Source: an uncultured Candidatus Melainabacteria bacterium (lineage in GTDB: Bacteria; Cyanobacteriota; Vampirovibrionia; Gastranaerophilales; Gastranaerophilaceae). From it: a stretch of DNA of 12,994 bases. The position numbers were made by a program, and so were the translations under genes. The notes beneath the pieces were generated by a model, which worked only from the letters and a program-made list of their open reading frames with translations, was not told the origin of the DNA and did no database searches. This document shows positions 1 to 7,509 of this stretch, piece by piece. Within the stretch, counting starts at the first letter, position 1. Every line of letters starts with the position of its first letter. The stretch lies in NCBI GenBank assembly GCA_934773085.1, contig CAKVMU010000025.1:1-12994 (forward strand), written 5' to 3'.

Positions 1-379
1 CTATAAACGATGTTAAAAGTAAAATGTATCTTGTATTAGTTTTCACAGCCAATTTTTTCAACGTTACATAATCCACATTATATGAAGTTCTGTAACGTGA
101 AGTAAGATTTTTAGCCGCTAACATAGCTGATGTGTCTTTTTTGAGAAGGATTCTTGTCTCACTGACAGATGGTGCTTTTATATAATCTGTTTGATTAAGA
201 AGTGTTACAACCTCATCTGCAAAAAATTCTGCCGATGCATCATAAATATATGAGTCCAGAGCAACATTTTCGGTCACAATATTGTCCGGAACAACAAGCA
301 CCTTATAGTTTTCGGCATTAGCCAAAGGTGCAAATAATATAACTATCCCAACTACTAATAACTTCAATAAATCTCTCAC
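1..379 (-). CDS. Secreted or periplasmic protein of unknown function, N-terminal part only (cut by window edge)
   Basis: An open frame runs on the minus strand from a GTG at 379 to the window edge, giving 126 residues. Residues 1-22 form a textbook signal peptide: positive start (MRDLLK), hydrophobic core (LLVVGIVILFAPLA) and an ANA cleavage motif, so the mature protein probably starts at ENYKVLVVPDN. The mature part seen mixes beta strands (KVLVVPD, RYILLLTSF) with helices, somewhat like the N-terminal half of TolB/CsgG-type periplasmic domains, but I do not recognise the family. I chose GTG 379 because the upstream extended -10 box predicts transcription starting exactly there and the signal peptide begins at once; there is no Shine-Dalgarno. 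It is divergent from the AsmA-like gene and shares its promoter region, which hints at an envelope role. That role is inference only. Confidence 0.75.
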   Translation of the reverse strand, partial: MRDLLKLLVVGIVILFAPLANAENYKVLVVPDNIVTENVALDSYIYDASAEFFADEVVTLLNQTDYIKAPSVSETRILLKKDTSAMLAAKNLTSRYRTSYNVDYVTLKKLAVKTNTRYILLLTSFI

Positions 380-383
380 GATA

Positions 384-400
384 AAATTATAGCATAATTT
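384..400. promoter_or_regulatory. 17-bp perfect dyad, candidate operator
   Basis: AAATTAT-AGC-ATAATTT is a perfect 7-bp inverted repeat around a 3-bp centre. It covers the -10 box of the minus-strand promoter and reaches into the -35 hexamer of the plus-strand promoter. A dimeric regulator bound here could control both divergent genes. The base composition is very AT-rich, so chance is not excluded. Confidence 0.4.
386..394 (-). promoter_or_regulatory. Extended -10 promoter, probably leaderless
   Basis: On the minus strand this reads TGCTATAAT, a perfect extended -10 box. The last T is at 386, so +1 at the usual 7-nt distance is 379, the G of the GTG start codon. The -35 region is weak (TGGTAA at 413-408). 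An mRNA without a 5' leader is predicted. Confidence 0.6.
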
Positions 401-426
401 ACTAAAATTACCAGTTATTATATAAT
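398..426 (+). promoter_or_regulatory. Promoter of the AsmA-like gene, near-leaderless
   Basis: TTTACT at 398-403 (4/6 match to the -35 consensus), a 17-bp spacer, and a perfect TATAAT at 421-426. Predicted +1 is about 433, two bases before the ATG at 435, and no Shine-Dalgarno is present. It overlaps the divergent minus-strand promoter, so the two probably cannot be occupied at once. Confidence 0.6.
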
Positions 427-434
427 GGTTAAAA

Positions 435-3400
435 ATGCTAAAAAATAAAATAATAATTATAATAACGAGTTTCTATATAGTGTACCTTGGGGTCTTGCCG
501 GTTTTCATATCAAAAACGGCAGAAGTTGTTTGCAACAATTTATCCCAAAATTCCGCTTACGAAATAACGCTGAAAAACCCAAAAACCAGGTTTTCTCTGC
601 TGCCGACAGTTCGTTTCGGAGCCGAAGAAATATCCGTAAAAGAAAAAAAAGGTATTACTGAAACTCATATTGAAAACTTTAATCTGAGATTGCGTATTTT
701 ACCGTTGCTTTCCGGAAGGGTACACATAAATAACCTGAGTGCAGGCAATATAAAATTTATTTCCGGAATCAAAGAGAACGCTCAACTTGATAAGGATTTT
801 TTCTCTAAACTTGAAAATACAAGAATCGTATGTGATTCTGTTAAAATCGACAGATTTAACACTACACTTTATCAAAAAAACATTCCAAATCCGATTGTAT
901 ATGAAGGAGAAAACTTTGTTTTCCAGAAAAAAAACAGATACATAAGACTACAGATTGATAGCAGATTAAATGCTAACAACATAGTTTCCGATGCAAATTT
1001 GAATCTGTTTTTACCGAAAAATAATGATATAAAAAGAACTGTATTCGACATGGATGTAACGAATTTGGACATTTCTCCGTTCGGAATGTACTTTAAACAT
1101 TACCTTCCTAGAGATTTGCAGTCTTTGCAAGGTATAATTAATGTTCACGCAAACAAAGACGAACTCATCACAGAGCTTGATAATTGCAAAGCTTTGATGA
1201 AAACACCTTCTGATTCGATAATCTTTCCTCAAAAATTAAGCATAGCATCAAAATTTAATATAAAACGTAAATGTATTAATTTTGATAAAGTGGAAATAAA
1301 TTCTCCAAATATCAACATTTCGTTCAACGGAAAAATTCTTGATTATTTCGGAAAAACAATGCCAACACTGGATTTGAACGTCCAAATAAACCCGACCAAG
1401 GTTGAAGATGTCGTAAATATGTTGCCACCATTCAAGGTTGAAGAGATTGATGTATATAAATTAAAAAGATACAAATTTTATGGTGACACAATAGGCAATT
1501 TGTCAATCAAGGGAAGACTTCCGGAACCTGATATTAACGGTGATATTTATGTAAATAACGGTATCCTTACGAAACCGATACCAAATACAACAAAAGGAGC
1601 TACCATTAAGTTAAATTTAACAGGAAGATACATAAACTTTGATGTTTTTGTACCGGCAGGCGGCTCTGAAAAGGTTTGGGTAAAAGGCGGACAAGAGCTT
1701 TACAACGTCAAGTATTCGGATATGACAATTAAAAGCACAAAGACTGTTGATTTGCATGTCGCTGAAACCGTAGTAAATCCGCTTCATGAAATTTTGAACT
1801 TCATAATAGGACCTGTCCCGATTCTTGATATTTACGGCAAAGGAAATATTGATATATCCGTAAAAGGGAACCGCAAAAATCCGCATGTTTGGGGTGTTTT
1901 GAGCGTAAATAATACGTCCGTTAATTTTATTGAGATTCCGGATTTGAAACTCACTGACACCGATGCAACCTTAACTTTTAACGATCAAGAAGCCTTTTTT
2001 GAAACTAAAAAGGGATTAGTTAATAAGAAAGATTTTAACCTTAAAGGAACTTGCAATCTTTTAGGAAAGTTCGATTTCGACGCACAGTCAAAAAATCAGC
2101 CGACCGCAGAACTCTATAAAGCAATCCAAACATCAACCTTGATTCCTGATGTAAAAGCAATGCTTCCAAAACTCGATAATATCAGCGGAACAACAGATTT
2201 AAACCTAAAAATATATGGCGCATTAAAAGTCATTGAAGATTTGGAATTCAACAAAAATACTTTCGCAAAAGGCGAAATTTCAATACAAAACAACAATATT
2301 ACCTTCCAAAACATGCTTGTTGAAAATACTAACGGTAAAGTTAAATTTGACGGAAACAGTGCAGATGCAAACCTTTCTGCAAAAATAAGCAATGCACCTT
2401 TAAGCATTAAAGCAAAAATTAAAAACGGAATTGGTGATATTGCACTGAATATTCCAAAACTTGACCCTAATTTTGTTATTCAGGACGAGGCAATTCGCTC
2501 ATTCAATCCGCTCCCTATAATTTCTGTAATCGCTAAATATAAAGGGGACATTAGCAACGTTGAGTATGACAAACTTAATCTCAATGCAAAAATAATATCT
2601 TCTGTGCCTTCTAGTTCCATCAAGTATCAAACAGGAGAAGTTATTGCATCCGGCGGAAAAGTTTACGTTAAGAATCTGAAAGGATATGTCAATAATAACC
2701 AAAATACGTTTTCAACAGATTTAAAAATTAAAAACGCATTCTCTAATATGCCGGAAGCTGACGGATATATTAGACTCAAAACTCCTAACTTGAGTAACTT
2801 CAACAATATTTTCAGGTTGAATATTCTGCCTAAAAATATAAAAAACAAGTTAAAAGATTATAGATTTGAAAAAGGAAAAATCGACCTAAACTGCAAAATT
2901 ACAAACAATAAAATTAATACTTATACAGATTTAAGCGGCATTTCTCTTATCTATTTACCACTGGAACTTCCTATCAACATTCTTAATGGCAGTTTGTCCA
3001 TAAAAAACAACAATATAAGGTTAAATAAGATAAACATTCTCGCTGACAAAATGCCAATACTTGCAGACGGTGAAATAAAAGACCCGTTTGGGAAGCAAGC
3101 GTTTAACATTTATGTAAATTCAAAACCGCAACAGGATTTTATTGAAAAATATATAAACAAAAACCAAATATATCCTGTAAAAATCAAAGGTGACATTGTT
3201 TACGGACTAAAAGCAAAAGGCACTCCTGATAATTTTGAACTTAAGTCAAACGTCAAAATGAACAAAGATTCTAGCATCTATCATTACGGCGCAACAATCG
3301 GAGATGTTGAAAATGCAATTGTTTTAGACATGGATTCAAAAGTTTTGAACGGTAATAATTTGAGAATAAAAGAATTCTCTTACGACAAAGTGATTGACTC

Positions 3401-4778
3401 ACTAAGCGGCAGACAAACTCGCTTGAATATGCTAAAAGTTTGGGGCGGAGTCGAAATTTTGAAAGATGATTTGAATATGAAAGACCTTCATATCAAAACA
3501 TCAAACCCTGCTGATGCAAGAATTTTCAATATAATTTTCAGAAAACCGAATATAAAACAAGGTCAGTTTACTTCTGATTTAAAAATCAATGGAAAGTTAT
3601 CCAATCCGAAAGTATTGGGAGATTTTCATATCTTTGAAACAAATATTCCTTTCTTAGATACAACAATGAAAAATATTATACTGGTGTTCAAAGAAAGAAC
3701 TGTTGATGCATCGACAAAAGGTGAAATAATGGGTAATGACGTTGTCTTTGAAGGAACATTGAAAAACAAGCTCGTCCCACCATACCACATTGAAAAAGCG
3801 TATTTATACACAAGCGATTTAAACCTTAATAATATTGTCAACAGAATCAAAGTTTCTCAAGTTGATGCGGTTTCCACATTTGAATCCTTAGAAGGCTTTG
3901 ACCTTAATTCTATTTCATTTAACAACGTCAAACTCAAAGCCGATAAAATCCAATTGAGAAACATTCATGCAACAAACTTTGAAGCAGTTGCGAATATGAA
4001 TGACAAAGGCTTGTTCGATATAAATAACTTCAACTTTGATATTGCGCAAGGCACTTTGAACGGAAGATACAGATTCAATTTAAGAAACAATGATTTAAAT
4101 CTGAATCTTACAGCAAAAGACATTAACGCTAATGACATATCTTGGGCACTGTTCGATTTAAGAAACCAAATTTATGGCGATATGACCGGAACTGTCAACC
4201 TTTCCTGCAACGGTACAAATTTCCAAAGTTGTATGCAAACTTTGAACGGCAATACAATATTTGACGTTAAAGACGGGAAAATGCCTAAACTTGGCTCTTT
4301 AGAATACCTTTTAAAGGCTGGCAACTTAATCAAGGGCGGAATAACAGGTCTGTCTATCAATAGCGTAATTGATATAATTACACCGCTCAAAACCGGAGAA
4401 TTCTCAGACATCAACGGCAATATAAGAATTAAAGACGGCGTTGCCAGAAACATTGAAATCGGAACAAAGGGTAAAAATTTGAGTCTGTATCTTGTGGGAA
4501 CTTACAATTTTTCAACCTCAATTGCCGATATGGAAGTTTTGGGAATACTTTCCAAAAAGATTTCAACAATGTTCGGACCAATCGGGAATATGTCTATCAA
4601 TACGTTATTTAACGTTATTCCTGGCATAGATTTGTCCAAAAACAATACGCTGATTGAAAAAATAAACAAAATTCCGGGGATTGAATTTTCGGATAAAAAT
4701 TACAGAAAATTTGTTGCCGAAATACAAGGTAACATCAACGGAGAGAATTACGTCAAAAGCTTTGAATGGATTAACTAG
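435..4778 (+). CDS. Giant AsmA/TamB-like envelope bridge protein
   Basis: The 1447-residue protein has one N-terminal membrane helix (about residues 6-26, KIIIIITSFYIVYLGVLPVF) followed by a long periplasmic region of repeating short amphipathic beta strands with many GxL/NIxG turns. This is the architecture of AsmA, TamB and YhdP proteins. Family knowledge: these form a hydrophobic-grooved beta rod spanning the periplasm that moves phospholipids between inner and outer membrane. The C-terminal part (from about residue 1245, GDMTGTVNLSCNG, then LNGNTIFDVKDGKMPKLGSL) matches the AsmA-like C-terminal domain style. At 1447 residues it is nearer TamB/YhdP size than AsmA size. The ATG at 435 starts directly before the signal-anchor helix and 8 nt after a perfect TATAAT. 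It is monocistronic and followed by a weak terminator. The exact subfamily and cargo are not determinable from the sequence. Confidence 0.85.
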   Translation: MLKNKIIIIITSFYIVYLGVLPVFISKTAEVVCNNLSQNSAYEITLKNPKTRFSLLPTVRFGAEEISVKEKKGITETHIENFNLRLRILPLLSGRVHINNLSAGNIKFISGIKENAQLDKDFFSKLENTRIVCDSVKIDRFNTTLYQKNIPNPIVYEGENFVFQKKNRYIRLQIDSRLNANNIVSDANLNLFLPKNNDIKRTVFDMDVTNLDISPFGMYFKHYLPRDLQSLQGIINVHANKDELITELDNCKALMKTPSDSIIFPQKLSIASKFNIKRKCINFDKVEINSPNINISFNGKILDYFGKTMPTLDLNVQINPTKVEDVVNMLPPFKVEEIDVYKLKRYKFYGDTIGNLSIKGRLPEPDINGDIYVNNGILTKPIPNTTKGATIKLNLTGRYINFDVFVPAGGSEKVWVKGGQELYNVKYSDMTIKSTKTVDLHVAETVVNPLHEILNFIIGPVPILDIYGKGNIDISVKGNRKNPHVWGVLSVNNTSVNFIEIPDLKLTDTDATLTFNDQEAFFETKKGLVNKKDFNLKGTCNLLGKFDFDAQSKNQPTAELYKAIQTSTLIPDVKAMLPKLDNISGTTDLNLKIYGALKVIEDLEFNKNTFAKGEISIQNNNITFQNMLVENTNGKVKFDGNSADANLSAKISNAPLSIKAKIKNGIGDIALNIPKLDPNFVIQDEAIRSFNPLPIISVIAKYKGDISNVEYDKLNLNAKIISSVPSSSIKYQTGEVIASGGKVYVKNLKGYVNNNQNTFSTDLKIKNAFSNMPEADGYIRLKTPNLSNFNNIFRLNILPKNIKNKLKDYRFEKGKIDLNCKITNNKINTYTDLSGISLIYLPLELPINILNGSLSIKNNNIRLNKINILADKMPILADGEIKDPFGKQAFNIYVNSKPQQDFIEKYINKNQIYPVKIKGDIVYGLKAKGTPDNFELKSNVKMNKDSSIYHYGATIGDVENAIVLDMDSKVLNGNNLRIKEFSYDKVIDSLSGRQTRLNMLKVWGGVEILKDDLNMKDLHIKTSNPADARIFNIIFRKPNIKQGQFTSDLKINGKLSNPKVLGDFHIFETNIPFLDTTMKNIILVFKERTVDASTKGEIMGNDVVFEGTLKNKLVPPYHIEKAYLYTSDLNLNNIVNRIKVSQVDAVSTFESLEGFDLNSISFNNVKLKADKIQLRNIHATNFEAVANMNDKGLFDINNFNFDIAQGTLNGRYRFNLRNNDLNLNLTAKDINANDISWALFDLRNQIYGDMTGTVNLSCNGTNFQSCMQTLNGNTIFDVKDGKMPKLGSLEYLLKAGNLIKGGITGLSINSVIDIITPLKTGEFSDINGNIRIKDGVARNIEIGTKGKNLSLYLVGTYNFSTSIADMEVLGILSKKISTMFGPIGNMSINTLFNVIPGIDLSKNNTLIEKINKIPGIEFSDKNYRKFVAEIQGNINGENYVKSFEWIN

Positions 4779-4821
4779 GGGTAAATTTATTTGGCTGGTA
4801 GGTGTGATTACAGAGGAGAAT

Positions 4822-4860
4822 GTAAATGTAACAAAAGTTAACATCCGATTTACTTTTTTC
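4822..4860 (+). terminator. Weak intrinsic terminator after the AsmA-like gene
   Basis: An imperfect hairpin pairs GTAAATGTAAC (4822-4832) with GTTAACAT (4837-4844) and the TTTAC at 4849-4853, with small bulges and an AAAA loop. TTTTTTC (4854-4860) follows directly. The stem is AT-rich, so termination may be partial. Confidence 0.45.
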
Positions 4861-4889
4861 TTTTCATTTCCACCTTTTCTGTGTATAAT
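4861..4889 (+). promoter_or_regulatory. glyQ promoter
   Basis: TTTTCA (4861-4866), a 17-bp spacer and a perfect TATAAT (4884-4889). Predicted +1 is about 4896, giving a leader of about 30 nt before the chosen glyQ start at 4926. This excludes the GTG at 4881 as a start, since it lies inside the promoter. Confidence 0.55.
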
Positions 4890-4925
4890 TTATTAAGTGT
4901 AAAAATTACAATGTTGGAATGTGAA

Positions 4926-5810
4926 ATGGCGCTAAATTTTCAAGACTTAATACTTAATTTATCAAGATTCTGGTCCGATTACGGATGCATAATACAACAA
5001 CCTTATGATATTGAAAAAGGTGCATCAACAATGAACCCTGCAACTTTTTTAAGAGCTTTGGGGCCTGAACCTTGGCATACAGCAATGGTAGAACCTTGCA
5101 GAAGACCTACCGATGCAAGATATGGTGAAAACCCTAACAGGCTTGGACACTATTTCCAATATCAGGTAATCTTGAAACCTTCCCCTGATAACGCACAAGA
5201 ATTATACTTAAAGAGCCTTGAAGCAATGGGGATTGACCTTTCTAAGCACGATGTAAGATTCGTTGAAGACAACTGGGAATCACCAACTCTTGGTGCTGCC
5301 GGTGTAGGTTGGGAAGTATGGTTAGACGGAATGGAAATCACACAATTCACTTATTTTCAACAAGTCGGCGGACTGGAAGTAAAACCGGTTGCGCTTGAAA
5401 TTACATACGGTTTGGAAAGAATCGCTATGTATATCCAAAACAAAGAGTCCGTATTTGATATTATGTGGAACAACACTCTTAAATACGGTGACATTTATCT
5501 GCAAAACGAAATTGAACAATCTAAATATAACTTTGAATATTCTGATGCGGAAAGATTATTCAAATTGTTTGATGCATATCAAAAAGAAGTAGACAACTGC
5601 GTAAATGCAGAATTGGTACTTCCTGCGTATGATTATGTTTTAAAATGTTCACACACATTCAACTTGCTTGATGCAAGAGGGGTAATCAGTAAAGACGAAA
5701 GAATTAACTTTATCAACCGAGTCAGAACAATGGCTTCAGCGGTTGCTGAACTTTACGTCAAACAAAGAGAAAAACTTGGATTCCCTCTTTGCAAGTATTC
5801 TGTGAAGTAG
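4926..5810 (+). CDS. glyQ: Glycyl-tRNA synthetase alpha subunit
   Basis: GlyQ is the catalytic subunit of the bacterial alpha2beta2 glycyl-tRNA synthetase: it activates glycine with ATP and, with GlyS, charges tRNA-Gly in the cytoplasm. The family's highly conserved blocks are all present and in order: [99 protein letters not shown] and [14 protein letters not shown]. The frame is open back to a GTG at 4881, but family members begin just before NFQD, and ATG 4926 (MALNFQDL) has a GGAA 6 nt upstream, so I take 294 residues, the usual length. ATG 4911 is the alternative. No glyS is in the window, so the partner subunit must be encoded elsewhere. The next genes are amino-acid permeases, after a 70-bp gap with a hairpin. 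Confidence 0.96.
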   Translation: MALNFQDLILNLSRFWSDYGCIIQQPYDIEKGASTMNPATFLRALGPEPWHTAMVEPCRRPTDARYGENPNRLGHYFQYQVILKPSPDNAQELYLKSLEAMGIDLSKHDVRFVEDNWESPTLGAAGVGWEVWLDGMEITQFTYFQQVGGLEVKPVALEITYGLERIAMYIQNKESVFDIMWNNTLKYGDIYLQNEIEQSKYNFEYSDAERLFKLFDAYQKEVDNCVNAELVLPAYDYVLKCSHTFNLLDARGVISKDERINFINRVRTMASAVAELYVKQREKLGFPLCKYSVK

Positions 5811-5820
5811 AAAAAAGTAA

Positions 5821-5857
5821 GGCACAAATCTCTGATAACACAGTGTTGCTTTGTGTC
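5821..5857 (+). other. Hairpin between glyQ and the first permease
   Basis: GGCACAAA (5821-5828) pairs with TTTGTGTC (5850-5857) over 8 bp including one G-T pair. A nested AACACAGTGTT lies at 5837-5847. No T-run follows on the plus strand, so it is not a standard terminator for glyQ. It may be a processing or stability element, or part of the permease mRNA leader. AAAAAAGTAA upstream would make it terminator-like on the minus strand, where no gene ends. Confidence 0.45.
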
Positions 5858-5880
5858 TAAAATTACACGAAAGGCGATAA

Positions 5881-7509
5881 ATGGCAAATACTGAACTTTT
5901 CTCACCATTTACAAATGTTTTAAAAAAAATGGTTACCAGAAAAAATCCTGATGATGCATTAGAAGGTGCAAAAGAAGGAGGATTGGAAAAAACTCTCGGA
6001 CTTTGGGATTTAATAATCTTGGGAGTCGGAGCGATAATTGGTTCAGGGATTTTTGCCGTTGTAGGTATTGCAGCTGCCGGAAGTCCGGACGGAACAAGCC
6101 CGGGAGCCGGACCTGCATTGATTGTATCAATGGTAATTGCTGCTATTGCAAGTATATTCTCCGCACTTTGTTACTGCGAATTTGCAACCATGATTCCGGT
6201 TGCAGGTGGTGCATATGCATATACATTCGCAACGTTAGGAGAATTCGCAGCTTGGATTATCGGTTGGATATTGATGCTTGAATACGCAATCGGATTTATC
6301 GCCGTCGCCTGCGCTTGGACAAACCACTTTTTACAATTCATCAAAGGTTTTTCAAGTGTACTGCCTGCTTGGATTGTAAACCCACCATTGTGGCTTGTTA
6401 ACGATTATCGTTCTGCAGTTAATGCTTACACCGCACAAGGAATTGATTATCACAGCGTAATTCCTACATTTGCGGGAATACCTTTCTGTATAAACTTGCC
6501 TGCCATCATAATGATTTTATTAACAATGTCAATTATGATAAAAGGGACAAAAGATTCCACTAAAATGGCAGGAATTATGGTGTTCGTAAAACTTGGTGTT
6601 ATTGCATTATTTGTACTTGCCGGAATGTTTTATGTAAGACCGGAAAACTGGACTCCTTTTGCACCAAACGGATTTGAAGGCATCTTTATGGGCGCATTCA
6701 TAATCTTCTTCGCATACATCGGATTTGATGCTTTGGCAACCGCTGCAGAAGAATGCAAAAACCCGCAAAAAGATTTACCTATAGGTATTATGGGGTCATT
6801 GTTAATAACAACGATTGTTTATGTTTTAGTAGCATTAATTTTAACAGGTTTGCAACCGACCAGCGGAGTTGCAATACCTGATGGAATATTCAAGGCACCA
6901 ATGGCATTTGCGATGAGTGCAGTCGGTCAAAACTGGATTGCAGGATTAATTTCAATCGGTTCTTTAGCCGGTTTAACCTCAGTTCTTTTGGTAATGTTCT
7001 TGGCAGCAACAAGAGTTCTTTATGCAATGAGCCGTGACCACTTTTTACCTAGAGTATTCCAGAAAATGCACCCAAAATACAACACACCACATGTCTTAAC
7101 GATTACAGTTGGTGTAGTCGGTGCATTGGGAACTATATTACTTGATTTAAACGTAGCCGCATCACTGTGTAATTTCGGAACATTTACATCCTTCATCATT
7201 GTATGTGTTGCCGTATTACTGCTCAGAAAATCTGATCCGGACAGAGAACGTCCGTTCAAAGTACCGTTCTGCCCTTGGCTTCCTCTCTTAGGAATCCTTT
7301 GCTGCGGAGGCTTGATGGTATTTTCAATGGTAGTCGCAAAAGGCGAAACAGCAGTTCTTTCAACTGAACTATTTGTAGTTTGGGTAATTATGGGAATTCT
7401 CATTTACACATCTTATGGCTACAAGAAAAACAGACTTGCAGAAAAAACATTATCACACACTGGCGAAAAACTAACGGAAGAAAATGAAAAAATTACAAAC
7501 AATATTTAG
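5881..7509 (+). CDS. APC-family amino-acid permease, bacterial CAT type (first of a tandem pair)
   Basis: The 542-residue integral membrane protein belongs to the amino acid-polyamine-organocation superfamily, near the bacterial cationic amino-acid transporter group (YfnA/ApcT-like), with about 12 helices. Visible family marks are the unwound TM1 motif GAIIGSGIF (residues 50-58), IPVAGGAYAYTFATLGE (105-121), LEYAIG (133-138), FFAYIGFDALATAAEE (276-291, TM6), NPQKDLPIGI (294-303) and SRDHFLP (384-390). TM5 carries Lys237 (VFVKLGV), at the place of the lysine that in ApcT acts as proton-coupling surrogate for the sodium site, so proton-coupled uptake is expected. The substrate cannot be read from sequence. 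The ATG at 5881 has AAAGG 6 nt upstream. The last 26 nt overlap the next, paralogous gene. A long loop (about 165-205) enlarges it beyond the usual 460-480 residues. Confidence 0.9.
   Translation: MANTELFSPFTNVLKKMVTRKNPDDALEGAKEGGLEKTLGLWDLIILGVGAIIGSGIFAVVGIAAAGSPDGTSPGAGPALIVSMVIAAIASIFSALCYCEFATMIPVAGGAYAYTFATLGEFAAWIIGWILMLEYAIGFIAVACAWTNHFLQFIKGFSSVLPAWIVNPPLWLVNDYRSAVNAYTAQGIDYHSVIPTFAGIPFCINLPAIIMILLTMSIMIKGTKDSTKMAGIMVFVKLGVIALFVLAGMFYVRPENWTPFAPNGFEGIFMGAFIIFFAYIGFDALATAAEECKNPQKDLPIGIMGSLLITTIVYVLVALILTGLQPTSGVAIPDGIFKAPMAFAMSAVGQNWIAGLISIGSLAGLTSVLLVMFLAATRVLYAMSRDHFLPRVFQKMHPKYNTPHVLTITVGVVGALGTILLDLNVAASLCNFGTFTSFIIVCVAVLLLRKSDPDRERPFKVPFCPWLPLLGILCCGGLMVFSMVVAKGETAVLSTELFVVWVIMGILIYTSYGYKKNRLAEKTLSHTGEKLTEENEKITNNI

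Noticed and set aside
4681-4896. Plus-strand frame overlapping the end of the AsmA-like gene
   Set aside because: It is out of frame with a real gene, has no ribosome site and runs through the terminator and promoter.
4881-4925. Upstream GTG and ATG starts for glyQ
   Set aside because: GTG 4881 lies inside the promoter -10 region, and family members begin at the NFQDL block; ATG 4926 has the better upstream GGAA.
5811-5880. T-box or other amino-acid riboswitch before the permease
   Set aside because: The gap is only 70 nt with a single hairpin, and no T-box or known riboswitch core is visible.
7020-7403. Minus-strand open frame of 127 codons inside the first permease
   Set aside because: It is antisense to strongly conserved permease sequence, and a similar antisense frame (8617-8904) appears in the paralogue, as expected for a shadow of shared codons.
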